A program made the position numbers and the translations under genes. The notes below the pieces were generated by a model that was not told the DNA's origin, did not search any database, and saw nothing but the letters and a program-made list of their open reading frames with translations. Positions 24,660 through 32,357 of a DNA stretch of 64,000 nucleotides are shown here, one piece after another. Every line of letters begins with the position of its first letter. The first letter of the stretch is position 1. Origin of the DNA: CATOSP01 sp965237775 (lineage in GTDB: Bacteria; Chloroflexota; Dehalococcoidia; Lucifugimonadales; UBA3495); the NCBI GenBank assembly GCA_965237775.1, contig OZ250155.1, positions 2,108,001-2,172,000 on the forward strand, written 5' to 3'.

Positions 24660-24865
24660 AGCGACTCGTCCTCATCTCCATATCCCTATACCAGGGCGCA
24701 TTGTCCCCTTTTATTGCCTCATCTTGCCGTTACACCCCGAGTTGTTCCAACTATTCTTGGGAAGCCGTGGACCGCTACGGCACATTGAGAGGCACGTGGC
24801 TTGGCCTCAAACGGCTGGTCAGATGCCATCCTTGGGGTGGGCAAGGATTCGATTCAGTACCATGA
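24656..24865 (+). CDS. yidD: Membrane protein insertion efficiency factor YidD
   Basis: A 69-residue protein with the YidD signature: LYQGALSPFI, then CRYTPSCSNYSWEAVDRYG, and RLVRCHPWGGQGFDSVP, including the conserved Cys residues. YidD sits at the inner face of the cytoplasmic membrane and aids YidC-dependent insertion. It overlaps the end of rnpA by four bases. Confidence 0.95.
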   Translation: MKRLVLISISLYQGALSPFIASSCRYTPSCSNYSWEAVDRYGTLRGTWLGLKRLVRCHPWGGQGFDSVP

Positions 24866-24974
24866 CCTTACCGGTGTTTTCTTCCTGATCATCTTGTTCC
24901 TTAAGTCCAACCACGGTACAACTTCAGCACAGCAGCCCGCCAAGCTTGGTCCACCAGTATGGCGCCGGGCTACA

Positions 24975-25433
24975 ATGGCTTGGGCTTGTCTTTTCATGGT
25001 CTCAGCCGCCCTGTTCCTGCTAGGATGCACGCCCGGCAACCTTAGCGAGTCCAGTACGGGTTGGTCGCCAATTGCCGCTGCCCCAATTCCAGCCACCACG
25101 GGCAGCCTCGTGAATGAAGGTGGCACTTTCAGCCCGTTGGACAACCTGCTGACGGTCACTGACCCCAATCCCTTCGTGGTCGGCCATGTCCTTCAGATCG
25201 GCGCGGAGCAGATGCGGATTACTTCCATCACTTTCCTAGACCTTGGGGTCGCGAGGGGGGTAAATGGCACTGTGCCCGCCACTCACCCAGACCGGTCCGA
25301 AGTCCTTTTGCTGGCGGGCGACCTGGTCATCTATATCGGCACCAAGCAGGGCACCGTCAAGGGTCTTAGAGACGACGGCTCCGGCCTGCCAGCGGTGGAA
25401 TGGACCTACTCTCCCGTGGACCCTGAGCAGTGA
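24975..25433 (+). CDS. Small lipoprotein, propeller-blade-like C-terminus
   Basis: The likely start is the ATG at 24975, giving signal peptide MAWACLFMVSAALFLLGC with lipobox LLGC; a longer frame from 24801 would add an implausible tail that overlaps yidD. The mature ~135 residues contain a beta-rich region (LTVTDPNPFVVGHVLQIGAE), and the end (LVIYIGTKQGTVKGLRDDGS...WTYSP) resembles one PQQ-type propeller blade. Its stop overlaps the next lipoprotein start (GTGA), so both are co-translated. Unknown function within the yidC operon. Confidence 0.65.
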   Translation: MAWACLFMVSAALFLLGCTPGNLSESSTGWSPIAAAPIPATTGSLVNEGGTFSPLDNLLTVTDPNPFVVGHVLQIGAEQMRITSITFLDLGVARGVNGTVPATHPDRSEVLLLAGDLVIYIGTKQGTVKGLRDDGSGLPAVEWTYSPVDPEQ

Positions 25434-26518
25434 GAATGTCCGGAGGAAAGCTCGGGTTGCCTCGGATAGCGGCTGTCGCGTTGGTAGCGGCGCTGTTGTT
25501 GGGATGCAACTTCACCTCGAGGGGCGGCCCACAGGGTATGGAAGGTTCCTTCGACTCCCCCGCCATTGGCGCGGACTTCGTCTACGTTAGCGGAGTAGAC
25601 GGTTACCTGTATGCGCTGGACAGGACCACGGGAGAATTTGAAGGCGGCGCGGGCTGGAGACGACCTTTGGCGCCTGCGGATACCCTGCCCCCACTGGTGT
25701 CCGGACCGGCTTTGGACAGCGAAGGGAAAGTCGTGGCCGTGGGCTCGGAGAACGGGAAAGTCTACGCCTACGACGCGGCCACCGGGGAGGAGGTCTGGCA
25801 ATTCACCACCGGGGGCAAGGTGTGGTCCACACCGATTATCCGCGACGGCACGGTCTACTTCGGTTCGCACGATAAGAACATTTACGCCGTGTCCCTGGCC
25901 ACCGGCGAGCAGAAATGGGCATACCGCACCGGAGGCTCGGTTGTGGGCCGCCCGCTGGTGTTCCGCAGTCTGGTGATCGTGGGTTCGTTCGACAGGAAGC
26001 TTTACGCCATCGAGGCTTCGTCCGGTATCAAGCGGTGGTCCGTGTCAGGGGGCAACTGGTTCTGGGCCGGACCAGTATCCGATGGGACAACCATTTTCGC
26101 TGGGTCCATGGACGGCCATGTCTACGGCATAGATCCTAACTCGCTGAATCCCGGCGCGCCGGACCCGTTGGGAACCGTTCTCTGGAAGCACAACATGGGC
26201 TCGCCCATCGTGTCGCGCCCCGCCCTTGTGTCCCGTGGACTGGTGGTCGCCGCCAAGGATGGAAAGGTTAGCCTGCTGGACACGGACGTTGCCGTAGCGA
26301 CTGACCAGCGGGAGATAGCTTTCACCAACGTCCAGGGCGATGCCGAGGTCACCGCTCCACTGTTCGCCGCCGGCGACTCTGTTTTCGTAGGCTCCCAGGA
26401 CAGCACCGTCACCCGGATCGAGATCGGCGCAAATCAGGCGGGCCAGGCGTTCATTCGGACCCATTGGTGCCTCGACACCAAAAACGGCGATGTTCAATGT
26501 GAAACGGCCAGGGAGTAG
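25430..26518 (+). CDS. PQQ-repeat beta-propeller lipoprotein (BamB-like)
   Basis: A 362-residue lipoprotein: signal peptide with LLLGC, then seven or eight PQQ-like blades, each with the Y-x-(L/I/V)-D/E...G...W pattern (GYLYALDRTTGEF, GKVYAYDAATGEEVWQF, KNIYAVSLATGEQKWAYRTG, RKLYAIEASSGIKRWSVSGG). Such propellers mediate protein-protein contacts; BamB is the outer-membrane assembly example. In a probably single-membrane organism, its place between yidD and yidC suggests a scaffold for extracytoplasmic folding or membrane insertion, an inference from context only. Confidence 0.8.
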   Translation: MRMSGGKLGLPRIAAVALVAALLLGCNFTSRGGPQGMEGSFDSPAIGADFVYVSGVDGYLYALDRTTGEFEGGAGWRRPLAPADTLPPLVSGPALDSEGKVVAVGSENGKVYAYDAATGEEVWQFTTGGKVWSTPIIRDGTVYFGSHDKNIYAVSLATGEQKWAYRTGGSVVGRPLVFRSLVIVGSFDRKLYAIEASSGIKRWSVSGGNWFWAGPVSDGTTIFAGSMDGHVYGIDPNSLNPGAPDPLGTVLWKHNMGSPIVSRPALVSRGLVVAAKDGKVSLLDTDVAVATDQREIAFTNVQGDAEVTAPLFAAGDSVFVGSQDSTVTRIEIGANQAGQAFIRTHWCLDTKNGDVQCETARE

Positions 26519-26524
26519 GTCTTT

Positions 26525-27454
26525 TTGGAAGCCCTTTCGGTAATCTGGAACGAAGCGATCATCCGGCCCATGCTCAACACCTTGATGGTGTTGTACGTGA
26601 TCAGCTTCAGCCAGATGGGCATCGCCATCATCCTCCTCACCGTCCTGGTCCGGGTGGTCACCCTGCCGCTAACTCTGAAGCAGGTCCGGCAGATGCGGGC
26701 CATGAGTACCCTGCAGCCCAGGATGCGGGAGATCCAGGAACGCTACCGCAACGACCGGGCCCGCGTCTCTCAAGAGACCATGCGGATGTACCGAGAGGCC
26801 GGGGTCAACCCCATCGGCTGCCTGGGGCCGCTGGTAGTCCAGATGCCTATCCTGATCGGCCTGTTCCGGGTATTGATCCAGACTGTGTTCTCAAAACCGG
26901 ACGACCTGGTCGGGCTCTCGGACAAGCTCTACAACTGGATACCCCTGGTCAATATCCACGCGGCCGCGCCATTGAACGCCACGTTTATCTGGCTCGACCT
27001 CGGTCAACCCGATCCCTTGACGGTGGTCATCCCCGCGTTGGTTTTTGTCTCTACGTGGGTCCAACAAAAGATGACCATGACGCCGTCCACCGACCCGCGG
27101 CAGCAGTCCAACCAGACTATGATGCTCTGGATGATGCCGCTGATGATCGCATTCTTTTCCCTTCAGTTCCCAAGCGGCCTATCACTCTACTGGATCGTCT
27201 CAAACGTCATCGGCATCACCATCCAGTATTTCGTAACAGGATGGGGCCCTCTGTTCCCGCTGCTCCCCAGAGCGCCAGAAGCACCGGCGCCCCCGGAGCC
27301 CTCAGGGCCGGCAGCGGATGAGGGTCCCCGAGAGGAGATGGGAGATAATGGAAGTTCGCGTAATGACCGCCCGCACCGTCGAAGAAGCCATCGAGCTGGC
27401 GCTGAAAGAGCTAGACGTCGACCGCGACGAGGCCGAGGTAGAAATACTAAGTAG
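26525..27454 (+). CDS. yidC: Membrane protein insertase YidC/Oxa1
   Basis: A 309-residue insertase, 7 bp after the propeller gene, starting at TTG 26525. Membrane helices include GIAIILLTVLVRVVTLPLTL; a cytoplasmic hairpin RQMRAMSTLQPRMREIQERY follows, then GCLGPLVVQMPILIGLFRVL and the later helices. The large periplasmic domain of Gram-negative YidC is absent, as in single-membrane bacteria. The extreme C-terminus is very basic (RRRSHRAGAERARRRPRRGR) and its last 107 nt overlap jag in another frame. Basic YidC tails bind ribosomes. Confidence 0.93.
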   Translation: MEALSVIWNEAIIRPMLNTLMVLYVISFSQMGIAIILLTVLVRVVTLPLTLKQVRQMRAMSTLQPRMREIQERYRNDRARVSQETMRMYREAGVNPIGCLGPLVVQMPILIGLFRVLIQTVFSKPDDLVGLSDKLYNWIPLVNIHAAAPLNATFIWLDLGQPDPLTVVIPALVFVSTWVQQKMTMTPSTDPRQQSNQTMMLWMMPLMIAFFSLQFPSGLSLYWIVSNVIGITIQYFVTGWGPLFPLLPRAPEAPAPPEPSGPAADEGPREEMGDNGSSRNDRPHRRRSHRAGAERARRRPRRGRGRNTK

Positions 27455-27989
27455 GGGCAAGTCGGGTTTCCTGGGAATCGGCGCCGAGCTGGCCCGGGTG
27501 CGGGTCACCAAAATTGCCCAGGGCGCCAGCGCCGCCTCCATCGCCGTGGACGCGCTGAGCAATATACTCCAGGCGGCCAACGTCAACGTTAGCCGTACCC
27601 TCCGCTCCGCCAACGACCCGGACGTGGGCGGACCGATCATCGACCTGTCCGGCGAAGACTCCGGTCTCCTGATCGGGCGGCGCGGCCAGACCCTGCAGGC
27701 GCTCCAATTCCTGGTCAACATCATAGTCCGGCAGAAGATGGGAGAGAGCGTCCGGGTGATGCTGGACGTGGAGCGCTACCGGGAGAGGCGGGAGTCTTCG
27801 CTGCGGGATATGGCCACCAAGGTCGCCGCAAGGGTCGTGCAGACCAACCGCAGCGTTACCCTCGAGCCGATGCCACCCGCCGACCGACGGGTGGTGCATA
27901 CGACGCTGGCAGACTACCCGGGAGTAGCCACCGAAAGCACAGGCGAGAGGGACAACCGCAAGGTAACGGTCATGCCTAGCAGTTCCTAG
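27348..27989 (+). CDS. jag: RNA-binding protein Jag/KhpB
   Basis: A 213-residue protein with the Jag_N domain (MTARTVEEAIELALKELDVD...EILSRGKSGFLGIGAELARV), a KH domain (DSGLLIGRRGQTLQALQFLV, with GRRG loop) and a C-terminal R3H domain (RRESSLRDMATKVAARVVQT...). The start at 27348 follows GGAGATGGGAG. It is a conserved partner of yidC and binds many RNAs. The 5' end overlaps yidC by 107 nt. Confidence 0.93.
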   Translation: MEVRVMTARTVEEAIELALKELDVDRDEAEVEILSRGKSGFLGIGAELARVRVTKIAQGASAASIAVDALSNILQAANVNVSRTLRSANDPDVGGPIIDLSGEDSGLLIGRRGQTLQALQFLVNIIVRQKMGESVRVMLDVERYRERRESSLRDMATKVAARVVQTNRSVTLEPMPPADRRVVHTTLADYPGVATESTGERDNRKVTVMPSSS

Positions 27990-28004
27990 GGCGCCGGGCT
28001 CGTC

Positions 28005-28220
28005 CTATCTCGTCCTCTCCCGCTTGGGGCGCCACGGCCCCGGAGGTCCCTCCAAGGGTTCGCAAACCCGGCAAGGCCGAAAACCGGCCGCGTAGGCTTC
28101 CTCGGCTGACGCGAAGCGTACACGGTTTCCCACCTTGGTCCGCCGGCCCGGAGGGCAGTTGGGGCGGCAAAAAATCTTCGTGGTGACGCACCCGTTGAGC
28201 ATGGGACTAAGGAGATACAT
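28005..28220 (-). CDS. Stand-alone Ada-type metal-binding domain protein
   Basis: A 71-residue protein consisting almost entirely of the Ada N-terminal zinc domain: GCVTTKIFCRPNCPPGRRTK, VRFASAEEAYAAGFRPCRVC. The four zinc-binding Cys (CRPNC and CRVC) are all kept. In Ada the first of these accepts methyl groups from methylphosphotriesters in DNA. Here the AraC-type and methyltransferase domains are missing, so it may act as a DNA-lesion or DNA-backbone sensor, or be a cut-down remnant. It converges with jag, 15 bp apart. Confidence 0.75.
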   Translation of the reverse strand: MYLLSPMLNGCVTTKIFCRPNCPPGRRTKVGNRVRFASAEEAYAAGFRPCRVCEPLEGPPGPWRPKRERTR

Positions 28221-28245
28221 TACTCAAAGCACAGGGGACCAAATT

Positions 28246-28454
28246 CCCTCTCCCTCTGGAGCCTGTCTCAGAAGTCTGACACTCCAGAGGTCGTTGATTT
28301 CTATATGACGGCTTTCGCTGATATTTCATTATTACCCACCGTATTTCTAACTATCGCACTCCAGAAATCGCTAGAATCAGTCTCCCCCGCCCAGCGTGAA
28401 CCCAATCAACGGACTTTGTGAGACGGGCTCTCTGGGAGAGGGCTAGGGTGAGGG
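28246..28454. repeat. Dispersed palindromic repeat split by a miniature element
   Basis: The outer sequences CCCTCTCCCTCTGG and TCTGGGAGAGGG...TAGGGTGAGGG together form the same palindromic repeat seen uninterrupted at 54872-54905. A 170-bp miniature element sits in its centre. Confidence 0.65.
28260..28429. mobile_element. Miniature inverted-repeat element, 170 bp, 6-bp target duplication
   Basis: Ends AGCCTGTCTCAGAA (28260-28273) and, inverted, AGCCCGTCTCACAA (28416-28429) match at 12 of 14 positions. The flanks are perfect direct repeats CTCTGG (28254-28259 and 28430-28435). It is AT-richer than its surroundings and has no coding capacity, so it is a non-autonomous element mobilised by an unknown transposase. 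Confidence 0.75.
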
Positions 28455-28811
28455 CGGCTCCTCTCGTTCTAACTCCAACAAGATCGTTTGCGTTACCGAT
28501 TCCAGGTCACCAAGAATCTCGTTGTTCCAGAATCGTAAAAGCTGGAACCCCAACCCGGTCAGCGCTTCCGTGCGTCGCCCGTCATACTCGCCAACCAGTT
28601 GATGGTGCCCCCCGTAAACCTCAACAACTAGTGCCCGTTCCAGGCAAACGAAGTCCACGATAAACGGACCAACAGGATGCTGACGGCGAAATTTGAACCC
28701 GGCCAACCGCCTGGCTCGGAGGCGATACCACAGCAAGCTTTCGGCAGGAGTGGAACCTCGCCGCAGTTCCCGCGACCTGGAAATCTGGAATGCAGTATGG
28801 AGTGGATGCAT
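28443..28811 (-). CDS. DUF559-domain endonuclease-like protein
   Basis: A 122-residue protein of the DUF559 family (PD-(D/E)XK-like fold, related to very-short-patch and Holliday-junction nucleases): ELRRGSTPAESLLWYRLRAR, FKFRRQHPVGPFIVDFVCLE with the conserved Asp, ALVVEVYGGHHQLVGEYDGR with the Glu, and a C-terminal LRFWNNEIL block. These small proteins are common in Chloroflexota genomes and lie near repeats; their role is unknown. Its stop codon lies within the palindromic repeat. Confidence 0.85.
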   Translation of the reverse strand: MHPLHTAFQISRSRELRRGSTPAESLLWYRLRARRLAGFKFRRQHPVGPFIVDFVCLERALVVEVYGGHHQLVGEYDGRRTEALTGLGFQLLRFWNNEILGDLESVTQTILLELEREEPPSP

Positions 28812-28850
28812 CTATTTCACACCACGGCGGCTCCAATACCTGGCGTTATC

Positions 28851-28886
28851 CCCCTCATCCTAACCTTCTCACTCAAGGGAGAAGGG
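28851..28886. repeat. Dispersed palindromic repeat, second copy
   Basis: CCCCTCATCCTAACCTTCTC and ACTCAAGGGAGAAGGG form an imperfect palindrome of the same family as the copies near 28250 and 54872. It lies between the DUF559 gene and the recQ stop codon and could act as a transcription end. Confidence 0.6.
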
Positions 28887-30720
28887 ACCTGGCCTCCTTC
28901 CTCGAAAAGAGGGTGGAGCCTGACGCTCGCGGCAGCCCCTTGGATTCGACGTAACGGGTGATCTTCTCAACGAAAGTGTCCCCGAATTCACGCAGCTTCG
29001 CCGACCCTACACCGGAGACGCGGGAAAACTCCTCCCGAGACCTCGGAGCCTTGCGGGCCATATCTTGCAACGACCGATTTCCGAAAATCACGTACGCCGG
29101 TACTTCCCGTTCGTCAGCAAGCCGTTTGCGTAAGACTGACAGCTCAGAGAAAAGCTCTTCATCATAGCTTCCCCCATCCCCCCCGGTCCTTGTCGTGGAG
29201 TTTAACTTCGGGATTGGCCTCGTCAAAGTCAATGTGGCACGGCTTTTGAGAAATTCACGTCCTTTTGGCGGGATGCTCAGGATAGCGTATTGACCGTCGG
29301 CTTTCGCAAGCAGCCCTTGGTTGATTAGATCCGGAACGATATCCTGAAATTCACTCTCTGAACGCTGCTTCCCGACGCCGAATAGCGGAAGCTCTTGATG
29401 GTCCCATTTCTCGATTGGCTTCGTCTTCACGCCCCGTAGAACGTTGATAACGTGCTTCGCCCCGAACCGCTGACCCGTGCGGACGACCGCGGACAGGAGC
29501 ATCTGGGCGCTTTCGGTTGCGTCGAAGGACTCCCTTGGGCTAACGCAAACATCACAGTTCCCGCAATCGGTCCGCGGCCATTCCTCGCCCAGGTACTCCA
29601 GCAAGAACTTGCGGCGGCAGGTGGTCAGCGTACAGAAATCCAGCATCCGCCGCACTCGGTCCCTGGCCCGCTCCTTCTCATCATCGTCTTCCAACTGGTT
29701 GATGAAGTATTCGTGCTTAGCCCTGTCTCCTGGCGCGTAGAACAGCACGCACTCGCTGGGCATTCCGTCGCGCCCAGCCCTGCCCGTCTCCTGGTAGTAA
29801 CCCTCAACGCTCTTGGGCATGTCGTAGTGGACCACCAGACGCACGTCCGGCTTATCGATGCCCATTCCGAACGCGATGGTGGCTACGACGATGGGAAGTT
29901 GGTCACGGATGAAGCGTTCCTGGACATCCCGTCGGTCATTGGGCTCCATGCCGCCGTGGTACGACTCAGCGCGGAAGCCCTGCTCGGATAGGGACCGTGC
30001 GGTGTCCTCGGTCGCCCTTCGGGAGAGACAATAGACGATCGCCGACTCGCCCTGGTGTTTCCTCACCAGACCCAACAGCGTGGAGAAGGCTTCGGTCTTG
30101 GGTTCCACGGAATAGGTTAAGCTTGGCCGGTCGAAACTGGAGGCGAAAATCTGGGACTCGCGAAGGCCCAACTGGGAGAGGACATCCCCTCTTACCCGCC
30201 TGGTTGCGGTTGCGGTCAGTGCGATAACCGGGGCTTTCGGACAGACCTGGCGTAGCCCCTGTAACTCGCGGTAGGCGGGGCGGAACTCGTGCCCCCACTC
30301 GGAGACGCAGTGGGCCTCGTCGATGGCGATGAGGCTGACGTTCAGGGTCTTGAGAAACGCCTGAAACCCCGGAAGGACCGCGCGTTCCGGAGCCACATAC
30401 AGAATCTTGGTCTCTCCTCGATGGGCCCCCTCGCCCACGCGGGCAACCTCGCCAGCATTCAGGGTGCTGTTGATAAAGGCGGCGTTGACCCCGTTGGTTT
30501 TCAGCGCATCCACCTGGTCTTTCATCAACGAGATAAGGGGGGAGATGACCAGGGTGAGGCCGTCCAGGGCCAACGCCGGCAACTGGTAACAGAGGGACTT
30601 GCCGCCGCCAGTGGGCATGAGGACAAAGGCGTCTTTCCCGTCCATCACCGCGCCGATGATCTCTTCTTGCAACGGCAAGAACCCATCGAAGCCGAAGTGA
30701 GTCTTCAGCAGATCGCGCAT
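28873..30720 (-). CDS. recQ: ATP-dependent DNA helicase RecQ
   Basis: A 615-residue superfamily 2 helicase. Walker A is MPTGGGKSLCYQLP (near residue 35), the DEAH box with aromatic loop is AIDEAHCVSEWGHEFRPAY, motif VI is YYQETGRAGRDG, and the zinc-binding region has CRRKFLLEYLGEEW...CGNCDVC. A winged-helix (RQC) domain and a C-terminal HRDC domain (YVIFGNRSLQDMARKAPRSR, FSRVSGVGSAKL) follow. RecQ unwinds DNA in recombination and fork repair. The length is usual for the family. Confidence 0.95.
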   Translation of the reverse strand: MRDLLKTHFGFDGFLPLQEEIIGAVMDGKDAFVLMPTGGGKSLCYQLPALALDGLTLVISPLISLMKDQVDALKTNGVNAAFINSTLNAGEVARVGEGAHRGETKILYVAPERAVLPGFQAFLKTLNVSLIAIDEAHCVSEWGHEFRPAYRELQGLRQVCPKAPVIALTATATRRVRGDVLSQLGLRESQIFASSFDRPSLTYSVEPKTEAFSTLLGLVRKHQGESAIVYCLSRRATEDTARSLSEQGFRAESYHGGMEPNDRRDVQERFIRDQLPIVVATIAFGMGIDKPDVRLVVHYDMPKSVEGYYQETGRAGRDGMPSECVLFYAPGDRAKHEYFINQLEDDDEKERARDRVRRMLDFCTLTTCRRKFLLEYLGEEWPRTDCGNCDVCVSPRESFDATESAQMLLSAVVRTGQRFGAKHVINVLRGVKTKPIEKWDHQELPLFGVGKQRSESEFQDIVPDLINQGLLAKADGQYAILSIPPKGREFLKSRATLTLTRPIPKLNSTTRTGGDGGSYDEELFSELSVLRKRLADEREVPAYVIFGNRSLQDMARKAPRSREEFSRVSGVGSAKLREFGDTFVEKITRYVESKGLPRASGSTLFSRKEARSLLP

Positions 30721-30772
30721 GGGACAATCCTAACCAAAAACATACGATTGGTTCAATCGCGCAATGTCAGTG

Positions 30773-30870
30773 GTAACTGTTCAACCTTGAGGGGAAATCC
30801 GTCCTTCGACTCCGCTGCGCTCAGGATGAGCGGGTGTATGTCAATCCAGTCAACAACTCTGAACCGTTAC
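30773..30870. mobile_element. 98-bp IS66-derived miniature element with perfect 8-bp duplication
   Basis: The left end GTAACTGTTCAACCTTGAGG and the inverted right end GTAACGGTTCAGAGTTG resemble the terminal repeats of the IS66 element at 5141-6572. Flanking octamers TGTCAGTG (30765-30772 and 30871-30878) are identical, as IS66 transposition creates. Inside is a CCTTCGACTCCGCTGCGCTC-type dispersed repeat. It has no coding capacity; the TnpC of the full IS66 copy could mobilise it in trans. Confidence 0.85.
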
Positions 30871-30878
30871 TGTCAGTG

Positions 30879-31194
30879 CCCGATCCAGGAGTCGCGTCCT
30901 TCGATAATCGGCTCACGGCGCTGCATTCCCCCTCTTCGCCTCATCCCACCAGTTTCCCCTTTTGCGAAGGGCGGCTAACAGCTTGCTCCCGTCTTTTTCC
31001 GAAGGGGTTACGCGTTGGCCGAGTGCGCTACTGACTACCGAATCACCCTGGGTCACATGTGAACGGGAAGCATTGCAGGCAATCGACTGCTCATACCATT
31101 CCTGCCCGCGACCCCGCCGACTAAGGTCTAGCACTGCCCTCACCGTAGGGGCAAGACCGCTGTGGCGGACAACCCACCGCCCCGCCATTATCTC
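30879..31194. other. Intergenic region between recQ and a serine hydrolase gene
   Basis: No convincing gene. A minus-strand frame of 91 codons (30913-31188) is low-complexity and contains repeat-like text (RKRGNWWDEAKRGN) corresponding to GCATTCCCCCTCTTCGCCTC and nearby sequences; I regard it as a shadow of a dispersed repeat. Nothing else definite is seen. Confidence 0.4.
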
Positions 31195-32304
31195 CTATAG
31201 GCAGGCGTCTCTGACAGCCTGTGAAACAGCCGCAAGCCGCGCCACGTTGGTCTCGTTGCCGCGGAACCCATTGGTGATCAGACCCACCGCCAGTCCCGAG
31301 TCGAAGTCAGCCCACCCGATCGACGTGCCTGCCCCGCCGTGGCCGAAGGTGTTGAGCGGGTTGCCCGTGGACTTGCCCATACGGTCGTCGGCCAACGCGA
31401 GACCCAGAGACCTCCGGGCATACGCTCCCGAGGACTGGTCGATCCCCTCGACCTGCTGCGTAACCACCTCGTCAACCGTCTCCGACTTCAAGAGTTGCAC
31501 GCCGTCCAACGTTCCGTGACGCTCCAACATGGCATAAAAGCGGGCCAAGTCTCCGGCGGAAGCAATCCCGTTGGCTCCGGGAGTGATGGTGTGGTGGACC
31601 TCCGGTTTGTCGAACACCACGGCGTAACCGTTGGTGTCCGCGTCGTCCTCCATCACGTGTATACGGGACACGCGGCTATCAAGGGCCGGCGGCAGATTTA
31701 CATAAGCGCTGTCCATCTGCAGCGGCGCGGCCAACTCATCGGCCAGGAACCTGTCGAAGGTCCGTCCGTCGATTCGGCGCACCAACTCGGCTATCACCCA
31801 GCCGTAGTTGATCGGATGGTAGGCCAGGACCTCCCCAGCGGGGTACTTGGGCACCGCCCGTTCCATGGCCCGGGTAACCTTGGACCAGTCTGCCCAGTCC
31901 GTCCAGGGCAAGTCTACCGGCGTGTCGGGGAACCCTCCACGATGGCTGAGGATGTGCCGGACGGTCACGGCCTCCTTGCCGTTCTCGGCAAACTCAGGCC
32001 AATGCTTGGCGACAGGGTCGTCCCAATCCACCTTGCCCTTCTGCTTCAGGATGTACAGGCAGCAGGCGGCGAGGGGCTTGGTGGAGGAGAACAGCACAAA
32101 CATGGTCTCATCGTCCACGGGACGCCCGGTGTTGGCGTCAGCGGCGCCTCCGTGAATGTCCAGCACCAGCTTGCCGTAGCGGTACACCGCCAGACCCCCG
32201 CCGGGGTGGACGCCGTCGGCGATCTGCTGATGGAAAAGGTCCATCACTTGCTGTAATTTCCCTGGGTCCATTGACACCGTATCCGGAGTCGTCAACGTGG
32301 CCAT
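31195..32304 (-). CDS. Serine hydrolase of the class C beta-lactamase/EstB family
   Basis: A 369-residue cytoplasmic protein (no signal peptide). The SxxK nucleophile motif is FSSTKPLAA (near residue 73). It also shows DDPVAKHWPEF, HILSHRGGFPD, the YxN-region YHPINYGWVIAELVRR and HGGAGTSIGW in the KTG-equivalent position. Proteins of this family (EstB, LACTB, D-aminopeptidases) are esterases or peptidases; the absence of a leader argues against a cell-wall or antibiotic role. It heads a minus-strand group of CoA-related genes. Confidence 0.85.
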   Translation of the reverse strand: MATLTTPDTVSMDPGKLQQVMDLFHQQIADGVHPGGGLAVYRYGKLVLDIHGGAADANTGRPVDDETMFVLFSSTKPLAACCLYILKQKGKVDWDDPVAKHWPEFAENGKEAVTVRHILSHRGGFPDTPVDLPWTDWADWSKVTRAMERAVPKYPAGEVLAYHPINYGWVIAELVRRIDGRTFDRFLADELAAPLQMDSAYVNLPPALDSRVSRIHVMEDDADTNGYAVVFDKPEVHHTITPGANGIASAGDLARFYAMLERHGTLDGVQLLKSETVDEVVTQQVEGIDQSSGAYARRSLGLALADDRMGKSTGNPLNTFGHGGAGTSIGWADFDSGLAVGLITNGFRGNETNVARLAAVSQAVRDACL

Positions 32305-32357
32305 TTCACTTCCTCCGTGGGCCTATAGCTATGAGGGGCCTAAAACGGACTCGACCG

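Noticed and set aside
30913..31188. 91-codon frame upstream of the serine hydrolase
   Set aside because: Low-complexity content derived from dispersed repeats, no recognised motif and no convincing start.
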